The notes under the pieces are model-generated. The model was not told the origin of the DNA, searched no databases, and saw only the letters and a list, made by a program, of their open reading frames with translations. From Rhipidocladum racemiflorum (Eukaryota; Streptophyta; Magnoliopsida; Poales; Poaceae): DNA of 64,000 nt. Of this stretch, positions 10,863 to 22,528 are shown piece after piece. The stretch lies in assembly GCA_036346355.1 (NCBI GenBank), contig JAYEVF010000026.1:1612001-1676000 (forward strand), read 5' to 3'. A program made the position numbers and the translations under genes. Every line of letters starts with the position of its first letter. Position 1 is the first letter of the stretch.

Positions 10863-13188
10863 AATAACACCCCGGCATTTAATATGCCCGAATGCTACCA
10901 AGCATAAGCTAAACGACAACTAAATTCCACATTTAACATAAAATTCGAGCAAAGGCGCATAGACTAAAAACCAAAATTTCGGCAGCACCTCCTTTGTTCT
11001 ATCATGAATTTAAGGAACAGCAACAATATAGCATTATATGGCAATAAGAGAAACATCTAAAACAGCAATAAATAAAGTCTTAACGACAATAAAAGACTAA
11101 CATTAAGCTCTTAAGGTTCCAAGTGGCAAACAAGCAATAGAACTCTCATTTACCAAGCTAAGACTTAATTTTAAAGACCATCCCACACAATTTATTATCA
11201 AACTAAATGGATTGACTTGGGGAAACATTAAGGTGAAGCAACGTGTGAGCGTGTGACTATTCCCCTTTCCCGTATGCCGTTCACTTGGTACCTAAAAAAA
11301 AACAAGAAAACACAAGGGTGAGTTCGACAACTCAGCAAGCATATTGCAATGGACAACAAGCATAACTACATGGCAATAACATCTTCCTTCATGTATATCA
11401 TCTCATTCATGATTACTTATCAATATCATCATCAATTTGTATGCGATGTAATGCAATGCTCCTCGACCCTCCGAACCTCATACCGGTATGGGAAGTACAC
11501 ACCCGTCGGTGTGCACCCTTTCCTCCCTTCCATCCCGAAGATGGAGGGTGCCTACTCGCTTCCAAACACCACGTGGATGGAATCACGACATAGGACTTAC
11601 TCAATGGCGTTCGGATTAGTCATAACTTTCTCACCGACCTTGCCGGACTAGTTAAGACTTTCTCACCGCCCTCGCCTATCTCATGACATGCATGCAACCA
11701 TGCCGATTATCATATTTAATTCACATATTAACACATGGCATCATAATATGTTAAACATGCTCATCATATCATATCAATCATTAACACATGGCAAGTGGAC
11801 ATATATCATGAAATCAATTCCATCTAATCTCAACATGCAACCTACAACTCGCTATCCATCACAACACACTTGCCTCAAACACGTGCAACGGATTGGCGGG
11901 AAGAAGAGGGCACTCCCGGGGTCACACCACCTGCACATAGGTATCACACACTCACAATTATGCCCACAAAACAGTACGCCAACCCCCATCTAACCCGACA
12001 TTACCAACTACTCGCGAAACCTAAAGACAGAGGTTCTGTCCCGCCGGGACAGCAGCCTTGCAAAACGCAAAACTTGAGTTCTGGGACTCCAAATCAATTA
12101 AACGAGTACATCCTCGCGTAGCTTAGGAAATTTCCCAACTTTCTCTAGGTATAAGGAAAGACCAATTCGGCCTCTAAAGTTGTTTAATCTACAGATTACC
12201 GAGATCTGTTCCAATCGCGTCACAGATTTTTAGGCGCTCGGTAAAACAGCCATAACTTTCAAACGGCTGATCGGAATTTAACGTGCTTTACGTCCACGGA
12301 AATATAATTAAATTATCTACAACTTCCTAGAAGTCTGTACGGTCAGATCCGAATTCTAAATTGACGAAAACTCGAACCCTAGCTCGACTGCTCAATCTGC
12401 CCGAAAACAGAAACGTGGACAAGTTTAGATCTAACCCAAATTACTTCAAACCAACGCCTCCAATTGATCTAAAATCTTCATAAACATCCTAATAACAGTA
12501 CCTAGATCAATTCCAAGGATCCCCATGTTCATACCTTTGCCCGAAGCACAAAACTCCAATCAATCTCCGCGGATCTCCTCGCGAATCGCTCCTCGCTCCA
12601 CGTTCCTCGCTCCTCGCTCCTCGCTCCTCGCTCCTCGCTCCACGGGATGGATCCACGAGGTGCAGGGGTGGGTGGCCACCCTAGGGCAGCAAGGGGTGGA
12701 GGGAGGTGGAGGAAGGGGAGGGGGCGACGGTATGGGGCGGCTAGGGCTTAGGGAGGGGAGGAGAGGTGGAGGAGGGGCGCAGGGGCGGTGGGGGGGCGCC
12801 CGGGGGGGCCGGGGGAGCCCCTTTTACCAGCCCCCACACCCTGCCCTAGTCCAATAAGAGTCCCTCTCAATCCCTCCAAAGCCCACCAAGGCCCAAAACT
12901 CCCCCGGGAAGGCCCAAAACCCCGAAAACGGCCCGGAAACGGCCTGAAAAAGCTATTAACCTCCAATTCCTATGGTTTTAACCTTATTTCCACATCTCAT
13001 AATGTTTATAGCCTCATCATGCTCAATAATTAAGGATTACGACACTCCGAGGTGACATAACACTTCAACCGGCCCAAAAACGCGAGTAAACCTCAAGCCG
13101 AAAGGTTTTAACCTAAATTCCACATTCCATAGAGTTTTTGTCCTCAACATTCACATTGTATAAGGTTGCGACACTCCGAGGTGTCACA
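10863..13188 (-). repeat. 5' LTR of element D (right copy)
   Basis: A 2,326-bp match to 3962-6303. It begins on the plus strand with AATAACACC where the left copy has TGTAACACC, so the terminal dinucleotide is mutated. It ends in GAGGTGTCACA followed by the TSD GCTCA. Confidence 0.94.
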
Positions 13189-13193
13189 GCTCA
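13189..13193. repeat. Right target-site duplication of D (GCTCA)
   Basis: Second copy of the 5-bp duplication that flanks element D. Confidence 0.95.
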
Positions 13194-13330
13194 AGGAGGT
13201 GCAGCGCCTCCGAGAGGGCGCCACCGAAGGTCGGGCGGCTCGGCGGAAGGTCTTGGACCTGGAAGCCGAGCTCGATTCCCTTAAAGAAGAGCTCGCCGCC
13301 TTCCAGGCCGGTCGTCAGGACCACCCGTAG
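13194..13330 (+). pseudogene. Element C antisense ORF, last part
   Basis: Immediately after the D insertion the coiled-coil frame resumes (VQRLREGATEG, VLDLEAELDSLKEEL) and ends at TAG 13328-13330. It is the C-terminus of the gene started at 1191. The following bases, to 13514, are AT-rich and non-coding, consistent with a 3' UTR. Confidence 0.8.
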
Positions 13331-13509
13331 ATAGCTTTTCCCTTTTGTTCTTTTTCCTCCACCTGTAAACTTTTGTATATAATTTCGAAATAGAAAAGGC
13401 CGATCTTGTCTTATTTCCTCCTTGTTTTGGATGCTCTTATGTTTGCTCGACGGTTGTTCTGCAAAAAAAGGAAAGCAACCATGGGAGAGAACAAGAGCGA
13501 AATCTTGGA

Positions 13510-13514
13510 AAAAG
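13510..13514. repeat. Left target-site duplication of E (AAAAG)
   Basis: AAAAG is directly left of the LTR start and recurs at 21968-21972, directly right of the LTR end. Confidence 0.92.
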
Positions 13515-15152
13515 TGAAGGGAATATGCCCGAGAGGCAATAATAAATTGTTTATTATCATATTCCATGTTTATAATAGATGTTTATTTCTCATGCTAAAA
13601 TTGTATTAATCGGAAACGTTAATACATGTGTGTTTAATAAACAAAAGGGTTCCTAGTAAAGCCTCTTTTTAAACTAGCTCGTTGATTAACTGATGATCAA
13701 GGTTTCCTGATCATGAACATTGGATGTTGTTAATAACGGGGTCATGTCATTAGAAGAATGATGTGATGAACATACACCCAAGTTGGTATAGCAAATACGA
13801 TCAAGTCATTTAGTTTGTTGCTGTATCAAACACATACGAAATAGCTCTTTTCCTTAGACCATGAGATCATGTCAATCACTAACTCCGGAAGAGTACTTTG
13901 ATGACATCAAACGTCACTCCGTAACAAGGTGACTATAAAGATGGATTTGGGTACTATGAAAGTATTAGTTGAGGCTCATGCATCAAGAGTGGGATTTTTC
14001 CATCTAGATGACAGAGAGATATACTCTGGGCCCTCTCGGTGATATTACATAGACATCGCTTGCAAGCATGTGACTAGGTCACAAGAATGTCATATCACGG
14101 AACGAGTAAAGAGTACTTGTCGGTAACGGAATCGAACTAGGTATAGTTGATACTGATGATCGGATCCCGGACAAGTAAAATATCGTGAGACAAAAGGAAT
14201 TGGTTATGTCGTTTCTAGTTTACGCGATCACTAGTTCATCGTTGAGTGAATGGGAGTCATTATGGATCTCCAGATCCCGCTGATGATTATTGATCTGAGA
14301 GGTGTCTCAATCATGTCCATTTCATTCACGAACCGTAGGGTGACACACTTAAGGTTCATCGATGCATTTGAGTGGATACGAAACAACGAAGAAAAATATG
14401 GACAGTACATGGACTGTTTCGAGAATCGCCGGAATAGTTTCGAGATATCGGAATAGTTAAAGGGGGTATATGTTAATGTTTGTTAATTAAAAGAATTAAC
14501 AAATATTAAAATATCTGAAATAAAAATGTTTATATATTTATGGGAGAAAACCCTTTCATTTCTTGAGTGGGGTTTTAATGGAAACCAAAGTGGGTTGTTT
14601 TAAGTGAGTGGAGAGATCACTCACATGAAGAGAGGGAGAGCACGGGGCACCCCATGCGCCGGCGACCCCTTGGCCTTGCCTCCTCCTCCTCCTATAAAAG
14701 GGAGGGAGGAGCTCCTCTCTTGGTTGTTCATCCATTTGACCCTTTGGTTCGTCCATTCTCCCTCCTCCTGCTGATCCGTTTTTCGAGCTGTGGCTTATGC
14801 GGCGCTGAAATTATTTCTCCACCACCACCACCACTAAGTCAGTAGTGTTGTTGGAGTTTTCCGGGATCCTCTACTTCACGCTGCCCGCTGGAACGAGGAT
14901 TGGAGGTCATCGTTGATCCGCACGCGTGTGACCAAGTACGGGCGCCGCCGCTTGTGGCGCTCATCTTCGCGACTTCGAAGTCGGGAGTGTACCTCTACAT
15001 CAACCACGTTTGTTTGCGGGAACGTTATTCCCGTTTTCGGTCTACGAGGGTGAGTCCTTCTGAAACCGTTTACTTGCATCTCCTAGATATGATCTTGGTG
15101 TTTGGTTGCAATCGTAGGAAAATTTTTGTTTTCCATGCTTCGAAACCCTTCA
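13515..15152 (+). repeat. 5' LTR of element E
   Basis: 1,638 bp, TGAAGGG...CCCTTCA, with terminal inverted symmetry. It aligns end to end with 20318-21967, the largest difference being near 14400-14450. It contains a promoter-type TATAAAA at 14693. Confidence 0.95.
14693..14699 (+). promoter_or_regulatory. TATA box in the 5' LTR of E
   Basis: TATAAAA lies in a CT-rich context (CCTCCTATAAAAGGGAGG), as expected for the retrotransposon RNA start. The same box is at 21502-21508 in the 3' LTR. Confidence 0.7.
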
Positions 15153-15153
15153 G

Positions 15154-15165
15154 TGGTATCAGAGC
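15154..15165 (+). other. Primer-binding site of E (tRNA-iMet)
   Basis: TGGTATCAGAGC starts two bases after the LTR end. It is fully complementary to the usual initiator-Met tRNA 3' end. Confidence 0.93.
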
Positions 15166-16327
15166 CGTGTCTATGCGTAGATGTTTTGTACAGTTTAAAA
15201 CACATGTGGATGTGGGCGTTGATGATCATGTTATTGCATACTTTCGTGTATTTTGGATCATGGTGGCATAGTGGGATTTGAAGCGGCCCGGACTAACCTT
15301 ACATGTCCTCGCACATGAGACTTGTTCCACGCTCGACATGCAACTAGTATTCATAAGTGGCTTTGCGGGTGTCTATTTCTCCTACTATAGTCATGATCTA
15401 ATTTACAACGGTTTGCTAATAATGTTTTTATCAACGTTGTGGTTCTTGTTCGTAGGTAAGAACAGTTTTTCCTAGAAAGCCCAAAACCACGTAAAATATG
15501 CAAAAATAAATTAGAGACGTCTAACTTGTTTTTGCAAGGCTTGTGATGTGATATGGTCATTGATACAAAGATTGTTGTATGAAATGAAATTTATTGTAAA
15601 TTTAAACAACTGGCAGGAGCCATTTGGTTGTTTTTCTTTTTATGGCATGCGTGCTAAGTATATGTCCATGTGATATATTGTAATGGAGGAAGACAATCAA
15701 GATGGCAGCATCATGGACCTTGGTGCCATGCCGGTGGAATGATGGAGATCATACCATGTCGCACAAGATGGAGATCAAGTGCTGAAAGGACCATATCATA
15801 TCACTTTATTCATGCATGTGATGTTAATCCTTTTATGCATCTTATTTTGCATGAATATGATCACGTCGATAGCACTATAAGATGATCCCTCCAAATTAAT
15901 ATCAAGATAATAATGTGTTCTTCCATAGTATGCACCGTTAAGAAAGTTCGTCGTTTCGAAGCACCACGTGATGATCGGGTGTGATAAACTCTACGTCCGC
16001 ATACAACGGGTGTAAGCCAGATTTACACACGCAAATACTTTGGTTCTACTTGGCGAGCCTAGCATGTACAGACATGGCCTCGGAACACGAACCGAAAGGT
16101 AAAGCATGAGTCATATGGATGATATGATGAACATATTGATGTTCGCCTTTGAAACTATGCCGTTTCTCGTGATGATCGGTTTCGGTATAGTGAATTTGGT
16201 TCATGTAATCACTAAAGACAACTAGAGGGATGTTGTTTTTAAGTGGGAGTTCTCGTAGTAATTTTAATTAACTTTGAACTTAATCTATTATGAACTTAGT
16301 CTAAATAACTTTGCAAATACGTTGTAG
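15166..16327 (+). other. Leader of element E
   Basis: About 1.16 kb between primer site and gag with no supported coding. Long leaders of this kind, thought to hold dimerisation and packaging signals, are usual in BARE-like elements. Confidence 0.6.
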
Positions 16328-17112
16328 ATGGCACCCCTACTTTCAATTTCAATCTGCTCATGGAGAAAGAGAAACTAGCCACCAATGGTAGCAACTTTAC
16401 CAACTGGGCCCTTAACTGAAGATTCTCCTCACGCTCAAAGGAGCTTTGTGCTAGAAGCGCCAGCCGGGTGCCCCGCCCACGATGATACCCCGAGGAGGAG
16501 AAAAATGTTTTCTTGACTCGCAAGGAGGACCACAGCTTTAGTTCAATGCGGCATTTTGTATGGCCTTGAGCCTGAGCTACTAAAACGCTTTGAGCACAGC
16601 AATGCTTTTGATACAATGAGAGAGTTGAAAATGATCTTCGACACCCATGCCGCGAGAGAGTTATGAAGCTTCAAAAGTTCTTTAGCTGCATGATGGAGGA
16701 AAACAGCTCCGTTAGTGAGCACGCATCAAAATGTCTGGGTACGCCGATAAACTCATAGCTTTGGGAATAACGATCCCCATTGAGCTAGGAATTCATCGTG
16801 TTCTCAGTCCTACGCCACCAAGCTACAAGAGCTTTGTGATGAACTACAACATGCAGGGCATGAAGAAGTCTCTCCCGAAGCTTCACAATGCCGAAAATCA
16901 TGAAGTGGAGATCAAGAAGGAACATCAAGTGTTGATGGTCCAAAAGACTATCAGTTTCAAGAAGAATGGCAAGAAAGGCAAGGCTAAGGGAAACATCAAG
17001 AAGAAGGGCAAGTCTGTTGCCACATCTGAGAAGAAGACCAAGGCTGGCCCTAAGTCGACATCTTGAATGTTTTTACTGCAAGGGCACTGGGCACTGGAAG
17101 CGCAACTGCCCA
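16328..17112 (+). pseudogene. Element E: degenerate gag
   Basis: Gag begins near the ATG at 16328 but its first 400 bp are badly frameshifted. A recognisable frame follows from about 16731 (YADKLIALGI, PPSYKSFVMNYNMQGMKK) with a lysine-rich linker. The zinc knuckle CFYCKGTGHWKRNC (CX2CX4HX4C, complete) lies near 17067-17112 in the next frame. The capsid-type protein would package element RNA in virus-like particles in the cytoplasm. This copy cannot encode it. Confidence 0.82.
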
Positions 17113-17769
17113 AAATATCTGGCTGATAAGAAGGACGGGAAAGTGAGCAAAGGTATATATGATATACATGTTATTGATGTGTATCTTACTAGTACTCGCA
17201 GTAGTACCTGGGTATTTGATACCGGTTCGGTTGCTAACATATGTAACTCGAAACAGGAGCTAAGGAATAAGCGACAACTAGCAAAGGATGAGGTAATGAT
17301 GCGCGTCGGCAATGGATCAAAAGTTGATGTGATCGCCGTCGGGACGCTACCTATCCAATTACCATCAGGATTAGTTATAAACCTAAATAATTGTTATTTA
17401 GTGCCTGCGTTGAGCATGAACATCATATCTGGATCTTGTTTAATGCGAGACGGTTATTCATTTAAGTCTGAGAACAATGGTTGTTCAATTTATATGAATA
17501 ATATCTTTTATGGTCATGCACCTGAAAAGAATGGTTTATTTATTTTGAATCTTGATAATAGTACACATGTTCATAATGTGAATGCCAAAAGAATTAAGTT
17601 GAATGATGATATTGCTGCATATATGTGGCATTGCCGCTTATGTCATATTGGTGTTAAACGCATGAAGAAGCTCCATTCTGATGGACTACTAGAATCACTT
17701 GATTATGAATCATTTGAAACATGTGAACCATGCCTCATGGGCAAGATGACTAGAACCCCATTTTCCTAA
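17113..17769 (+). pseudogene. Element E: protease and GAG-pre-integrase domain
   Basis: After the zinc knuckle the same frame shows the copia protease active site STWVFDTGSVANICN (near 17197-17250) and the conserved INLNNCYLVPALSMNIIS-type stretch. The GAG-pre-integrase zinc motif follows, with MWHCRLCHIGVKRMKKLH (near 17620) and CEPCLMGKMTRTPF. A TAA at 17767 closes the frame before the integrase core. Confidence 0.9.
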
Positions 17770-18750
17770 GACAATGGAGCGGGCAACCAACTTATTGGAA
17801 ATCATACATACCGATGTGTGTGGTCCAATGAGTGTGTCGGCCAGCGTGGTGGATATCGTTACTTCACTTTCACGGATGATTTGAGTAGATATGGATATAT
17901 TTACTTAATGAAACACAAGTCTGAAACATTTGAAAAGTTCAAAGAATTTCAGAGTGAAATAGAAAATCATCGTAATGTAAAGATCAAATTTCTACGATCT
18001 GATCGTGGAGGAGAGTATCTTAGTTACGAGTTTGGCACACACATGAGACAATGTGGAATAGTTTCACAACTCACTCCTCGCTGGAACACCACAAACAGAA
18101 TGGTGTATCCGAGCGTCGTGAATCGCCCTTTATTGGATATGGTTCGATCTATGATATCCCTTACAGATTTGCCACTTTCATTTTGGGGTCATGCACTAGA
18201 AACAATTGCATTCACTTTAAATAGGGCACCATCTAAATCCGTTGAAATGACACCGTATGAATTATGGTTTGGCAACAAACCTAAGTCATCATTTCTAAAA
18301 GTTTGGGGATGCGATGTTTATGTGAAGAAACTTCAACCTGATAAACTCGAACCCAAAGCGGAAAAATGCGTCTTCATAGGATACCCTAAAGAAACAATTG
18401 GGTACACCTTCTATCACAGATCCGAGGGCAAGGTTTTCGTTGCCAAGAATGGATCATTTTTGGAGAAAGAGTTTCTCTCGAAAGGTGTGAGTAGTAGGAA
18501 GGTAGAACTCGACGAGGTTGTTGAACCTTCTCTTCATGGAATGGCAAGTGCAGCAGCGCCAGAAGTTGTTTCGGAGTTGACTTCACCAAATGAAGAGGGA
18601 ACTAATGATAAGGATCATGAAACTCCGAAAGAGAACACTACCGCACCTCGCAGGTCAACAAGAGCGCATACTGCTCCTGACTTTTATGTTCCTACTATGA
18701 ATGCCATGGTAGTTGAGAATGATGACCTGCGACGTATGATGAAGCGATGA
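17770..18750 (+). pseudogene. Element E: integrase core
   Basis: The rve core is recognisable from GGYRYFTFTDDLSRYGY (first Asp) through FLRSDRGGEYLS (second Asp). The segment expected to hold the catalytic Glu (normally HQNGVSERRNR-like) is locally out of frame at 18075-18115: the matching NGVSERR codons are in the adjacent frame. LDMVRSMISL, ETIAFTLNRAPSK, KVWGCDVYVKKLQPDK and CVFIGYPKET complete the copia integrase. A hydrophilic linker leads to RT. Confidence 0.9.
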
Positions 18751-19763
18751 TGAGCCCAGATTCCGACAAATGGCTAGAAGCCATGAAATCCGAAATGGGA
18801 TCCATGTATGAAAACCAAGTATGGACTTTGGTGGACCTACCCAATGACCGTAAGGCCGTTGAGAACAAATGGATTTTCAAAAAGAAAATAGACGCTGATG
18901 GTAATGTGACCGTCTATAAAGCTCGACTTGTCGCAAAGGGTTTTCGACAAATTCAAGGAGTTGACTACGATGAGACTTTCTCACCCGTAGCGATGCTAAA
19001 GTCTGTAAGGATAATGTTAGCAATTGCTGCATTTTTCGATTATGAAATCCGGCATATGGATGTCAAAACTGCGTTCCTTAATGGAAACATTGAGGAAGAG
19101 TTGTATATGATACAACCCAAAGGTTTTGTTGATCCTAAGGATGCTGATAAGGTATGCAAACTTCAGCGATCCATTTATGGACTGAAGCAAGCATCACGGT
19201 TGGAATCTCCGCTTGATGAGGTAATCAAAGGTTTTGGATTTGTCCAAACTTACGGAGAATCTTGTGTTTACAAGAAAGTGAGTGGGAGCTCTATAGCATT
19301 TCTGATATTATATGTGGATGACATATTGTTGATAGGAAATGATATAGAACTTTTGAAAAGTGTAAAAGATTACTTAAACAATAAGTTTTCAATGAAGGAC
19401 CTTGGAGAAGCTGCTTATATATTAGGCATCAAAATCTATAGGGATAGATCGAGACGCTTGATTGGGCTATCACAAAGTACATATCTTGACAAGATTCTAA
19501 AGAAGTTTAGAATGGACGAAAGTAAGAAAGGGTTCTTACCTATGATGCAAGGCAAGACATTGAGTAAGACTCAGAGTCCAGCTACAGCAGAAGATAGAGA
19601 AGTAATGAATAAGATTCCCTATGCTTCAGCCATAGGCTCTATCATGTATGCTATGTTGTGTACAAGACCGAATGTGGCACATGCTATTAGTTTGACTAGC
19701 GGTACCCGGTCGATCCAGGTTTTGAACACTGGACGGCGATCAAGAATATCTTTAAGTACTTAA
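18747..19763 (+). pseudogene. Element E: copia reverse transcriptase (RVT_2)
   Basis: The 338-codon frame shows the copia RT signature in order: KWLEAMKSEMGSMYENQVW, KWIFKKKIDADG, ARLVAKGFRQIQGVDYDET, MDVKTAFLNG, IYGLKQASR, the catalytic ILYVDDILLIGND (near residue 190), and KDLGEAAYILGI. It overlaps the preceding frame by four bases with a frame change. The last 20 residues (after SLTSGTRSIQ) are out of frame relative to the family, so a frameshift lies near 19700. Confidence 0.92.
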
Positions 19764-19777
19764 GAAGAACTAAGGAT

Positions 19778-20284
19778 ATGTTTCTCATATATGGTGGTGA
19801 AGAAGAGCTCGTCGCAAAATGTTACGTCGACGCTAGCTTTGACACTGATCCGGATGACTCTAAGTCTCAATCCGGGTACATTTTTGAAATGAATGGAGGA
19901 GCGATGAGTGGAGAAGTTCCAAGCAACTGTGGTGGCGGGATCTTCAACAGAGGCGAATATATTGCCGCTTGAGCAGCAGAAGCGGTTTGGATGAAGATGT
20001 TCATATCCGAACTACGTGTGGTTCCGAGTGCGTTGGACCCGATGATTATCTATTGTGACAACAATGGTGCCATAGCCAATGCTAAAGAACCAAGGTCACA
20101 CAAGAATTCCAAGCATATTAAGCGCCGGTTTCACTCCATCCGTGAACATCTCAAGGATGGTGATATAAAGATTTGCAAAGTACACACGGATCTGAATGTG
20201 GCAGACTCGTTGACTAAAGCTCTCCCAAGGGCAAAACATGATCAACACCAGAACTCAATGGGTGTTAGAATCATCACAATGTAA
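19778..20284 (+). pseudogene. Element E: RNase H
   Basis: Copia RNase H motifs: CYVDASFDTDPDDSKSQSGY, then GEYIAA closed by a TGA at 19970, then EAVWMKMFISELRVV, IYCDNNGAIANAKEP, SKHIKRRFHSIRE and VADSLTKALP. The in-frame stop splits the domain. The frame ends just before the polypurine tract. Confidence 0.9.
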
Positions 20285-20304
20285 TCTAGATTATTGACTC
20301 TAGT

Positions 20305-20317
20305 GCAAGTGGGAGAC
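20305..20317 (+). other. Polypurine tract of E
   Basis: GCAAGTGGGAGAC directly precedes the 3' LTR. The AAGTGGGAGA core is typical of BARE-like elements. Confidence 0.82.
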
Positions 20318-21967
20318 TGAAGGGAATATTCCCGAGAGGCAATAATAAATTGTTTATTATTATATTCCATGTTTATAATAGATGTTTATTTCTCATGCTA
20401 AAATTGTATTAATCGGAAACGTTAATACATGTGTGTTTAATAAACAAAAGGGTTCCTAGTAAAGCCTCTTTTTAAACTAGCTCGTTGATTAACTGATGAT
20501 CAAGGTTTCTGATCATGAACATTGGATGTTGTTAATAACGGGTCATGTCATTAGAAGAATGATGTGATGAACATACACCCAAGTTGGTATAGCAAATACG
20601 ATCAAGTCATTTAGTTTGTTGTCAGATCAAACACATACGAAATAGCTCTTTTCCTTAGACCATGAGATCATGTCAATCACTAACTCCGGAAGAGTACTTT
20701 GATGACATCAAACGTCACTCCGTAACAAGGTGACTATAAAGATGGATTTGGGTACTATGAAAGTATTAGTTGAGGCTCATGCATCAAGAGTGGGATTTTT
20801 CCATCTAGATGACAGAGAGATATACTCTGGGCCCTCTCGGTGATATTACATAGACATCGCTTGCAAGCATGTGACTAGGTCACAAGAATGTCATATCACG
20901 GAACGAGTAAAGAGTACTTGTCGATAGCAGGATCGAACTAGGTATAGTTGATACTGATGATCGGATCCTGACAAGTAAAATATCGTGAGACAAAAGGAAT
21001 TGGTTATGTCGTTTCTGGTTTACGCGATCACTAGTTCATCGTTGAGTGAATGGGAGTCATTATGGATCTCCAGATCCCGCTGATGATTATTGATCTGAGA
21101 GGTGTCTCAATCATGTCCATTTCATTCACGAACCGTAGGGTGACACACTTAAGGTTCATCGATGCATTTGAGTGGATACGAAACAACGAAGAAAAATATG
21201 GATAAAGATTACATGGAATTTGCTTTTGAGAATCGCTTAATAGTTTCGAGATATCGGAATAGTTAAAGGGGGTATATGTTAATGTTTGTTAATTAAAAGA
21301 ATTAACAAATATTAAAATATCTGAAATAAAAATGTTTATTTATTTATGGGAGAAAACCCTTTCATTTCTTGAGTGGGGTTTTAATGGAAACCAAAGTGGG
21401 TTGTTTTAAGTGAGTGGAGAGATCACTCACATGAAGAGAGGGAGAGCAAGGGGCACCCCATGCGCCGGCCACCCCTTGGCCTTGCCTCCTCCTCCTCCTC
21501 CTATAAAAGGGAGGGAGGAGCTCCTCTCTTGGTTGTTCATCCATTTGACCCTTTGGTTCGTCCATTCTCCCTCCTCCTGCTGATCCGTTTTTCGAGCTGT
21601 GGCTTATGCGAAGCGCTGCTGAAATTATTTCTCCACCACCACCACCACTAAGTTGTAGTGTTGTTGGAGTTTTCCGGGGATCCTCTACTTCCGCTGCCCC
21701 GCTGGAACGAGGGATTGGAGGTCATCGTTGATCCGTACGTGTGACCAAGTACGGAGGCGCTGCCGTTTGTGGCGCTCATCTTCGCGACTTCGAAGTCGGG
21801 AGTGTACCTCTACATCAACCACGTTTGTTTGCGGGAACGTTATTCCCGTTTTCGGTCTACGAGGGTGAGTCCTTCTGAAACCGTTTACTTGCATCTCCTA
21901 GATATGATCTTGGTGTTTGGTTGCAATCGTAGGAAAATTTTTGTTTTCCATGCTTCGAAACCCTTCA
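20318..21967 (+). repeat. 3' LTR of element E
   Basis: 1,650 bp, matching the 5' LTR from TGAAGGG to CCCTTCA. The TATA box is at 21502-21508. The TSD AAAAG follows at 21968-21972. Confidence 0.95.
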
Positions 21968-21972
21968 AAAAG

Positions 21973-22528
21973 GCGCGGTTTGCCCTTACGCATATGTGAG
22001 CCCCCGTTATGGACAAAGGTCGTGCCCCTGAACTTGCGAGCACGGGTTTGTTCATAGGAGGATAAAAAGATGCGCTCGTGTTGTTTCGTTAGACGACTGG
22101 AACTGTCAATAGATGCATTTTGAAAACCTAGGTCGTACGCGCATAACGTGTTTTGCTCGTGGCACGGCCGAGCCGTGCCTCTAGCTTGTGAGCATAGTTG
22201 CACGTGAGACTTGAAGCTAACAGGCACAGTGTCGCCAATGCTCGTGATGGACCACCGAGCCCAGCTTGGAGCCTAGCTTGAACCGAGGATGAGGATGCGT
22301 TGTGCGTGATCGTTCATGCAGCGTAGAGCTACTGCGAAAGGAGATTAGCACGAGCAAACGGCCTGCGGGTTTCTGAGCTTGGCTTCAAAGGGCATGGTAC
22401 ACATGCATTGTTCGGTCGTGCCCGTCCAAGGGGAAAAGGAATTTCGGAGCGAAGCGCTTTGGGGTATAAGTTTTTCGAGAAAGAGTCGCAAATGAAGCGG
22501 GAAGCAGATAACTTAACTGGAAAGGTGT
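21973..22528 (-). other. Element C: region between integrase and antisense gene
   Basis: No convincing coding on either strand. It lies downstream of the C integrase on the minus strand and downstream of the aORF end (13330) on the plus strand, so it is the convergent 3' spacer of the two genes. Confidence 0.5.

Larger units (their letters stand above)
3962..13188 (-). mobile_element. Element D: Tekay-like Ty3/gypsy retrotransposon
   Basis: A 9,227-bp element with LTRs of about 2.3 kb and a perfect TSD. Minus-strand order from the right LTR is primer site, leader, zinc knuckle and protease, RT, RNase H, integrase, then a C-terminal region (YVGPFPIL...VFHVSMLKKY) typical of chromovirus integrases, and a polypurine tract. 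The long LTRs, iMet-type primer site and pol order fit the Tekay/Del chromovirus lineage. Most of gag upstream of the zinc knuckle is missing. Element D splits the aORF of C, so it is younger than C. Confidence 0.92.
13515..21967 (+). mobile_element. Element E: BARE/Angela-like Ty1/copia retrotransposon
   Basis: An 8,453-bp element with two LTRs of about 1.64 kb, a perfect TSD, an iMet primer site and a polypurine tract. Gene order is copia type: gag, protease, integrase, RT, RNase H. The LTR start (TGAAGGGAATATGCCC then AGAGGCAATAATAAA) and the gag tail (PPSYKSFVMNYNMQGM) resemble the BARE/WIS/Angela/RIRE1 lineage of grasses. It inserted into the 3' non-coding part of C. Frameshifts and stops make it non-autonomous. 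Confidence 0.94.
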
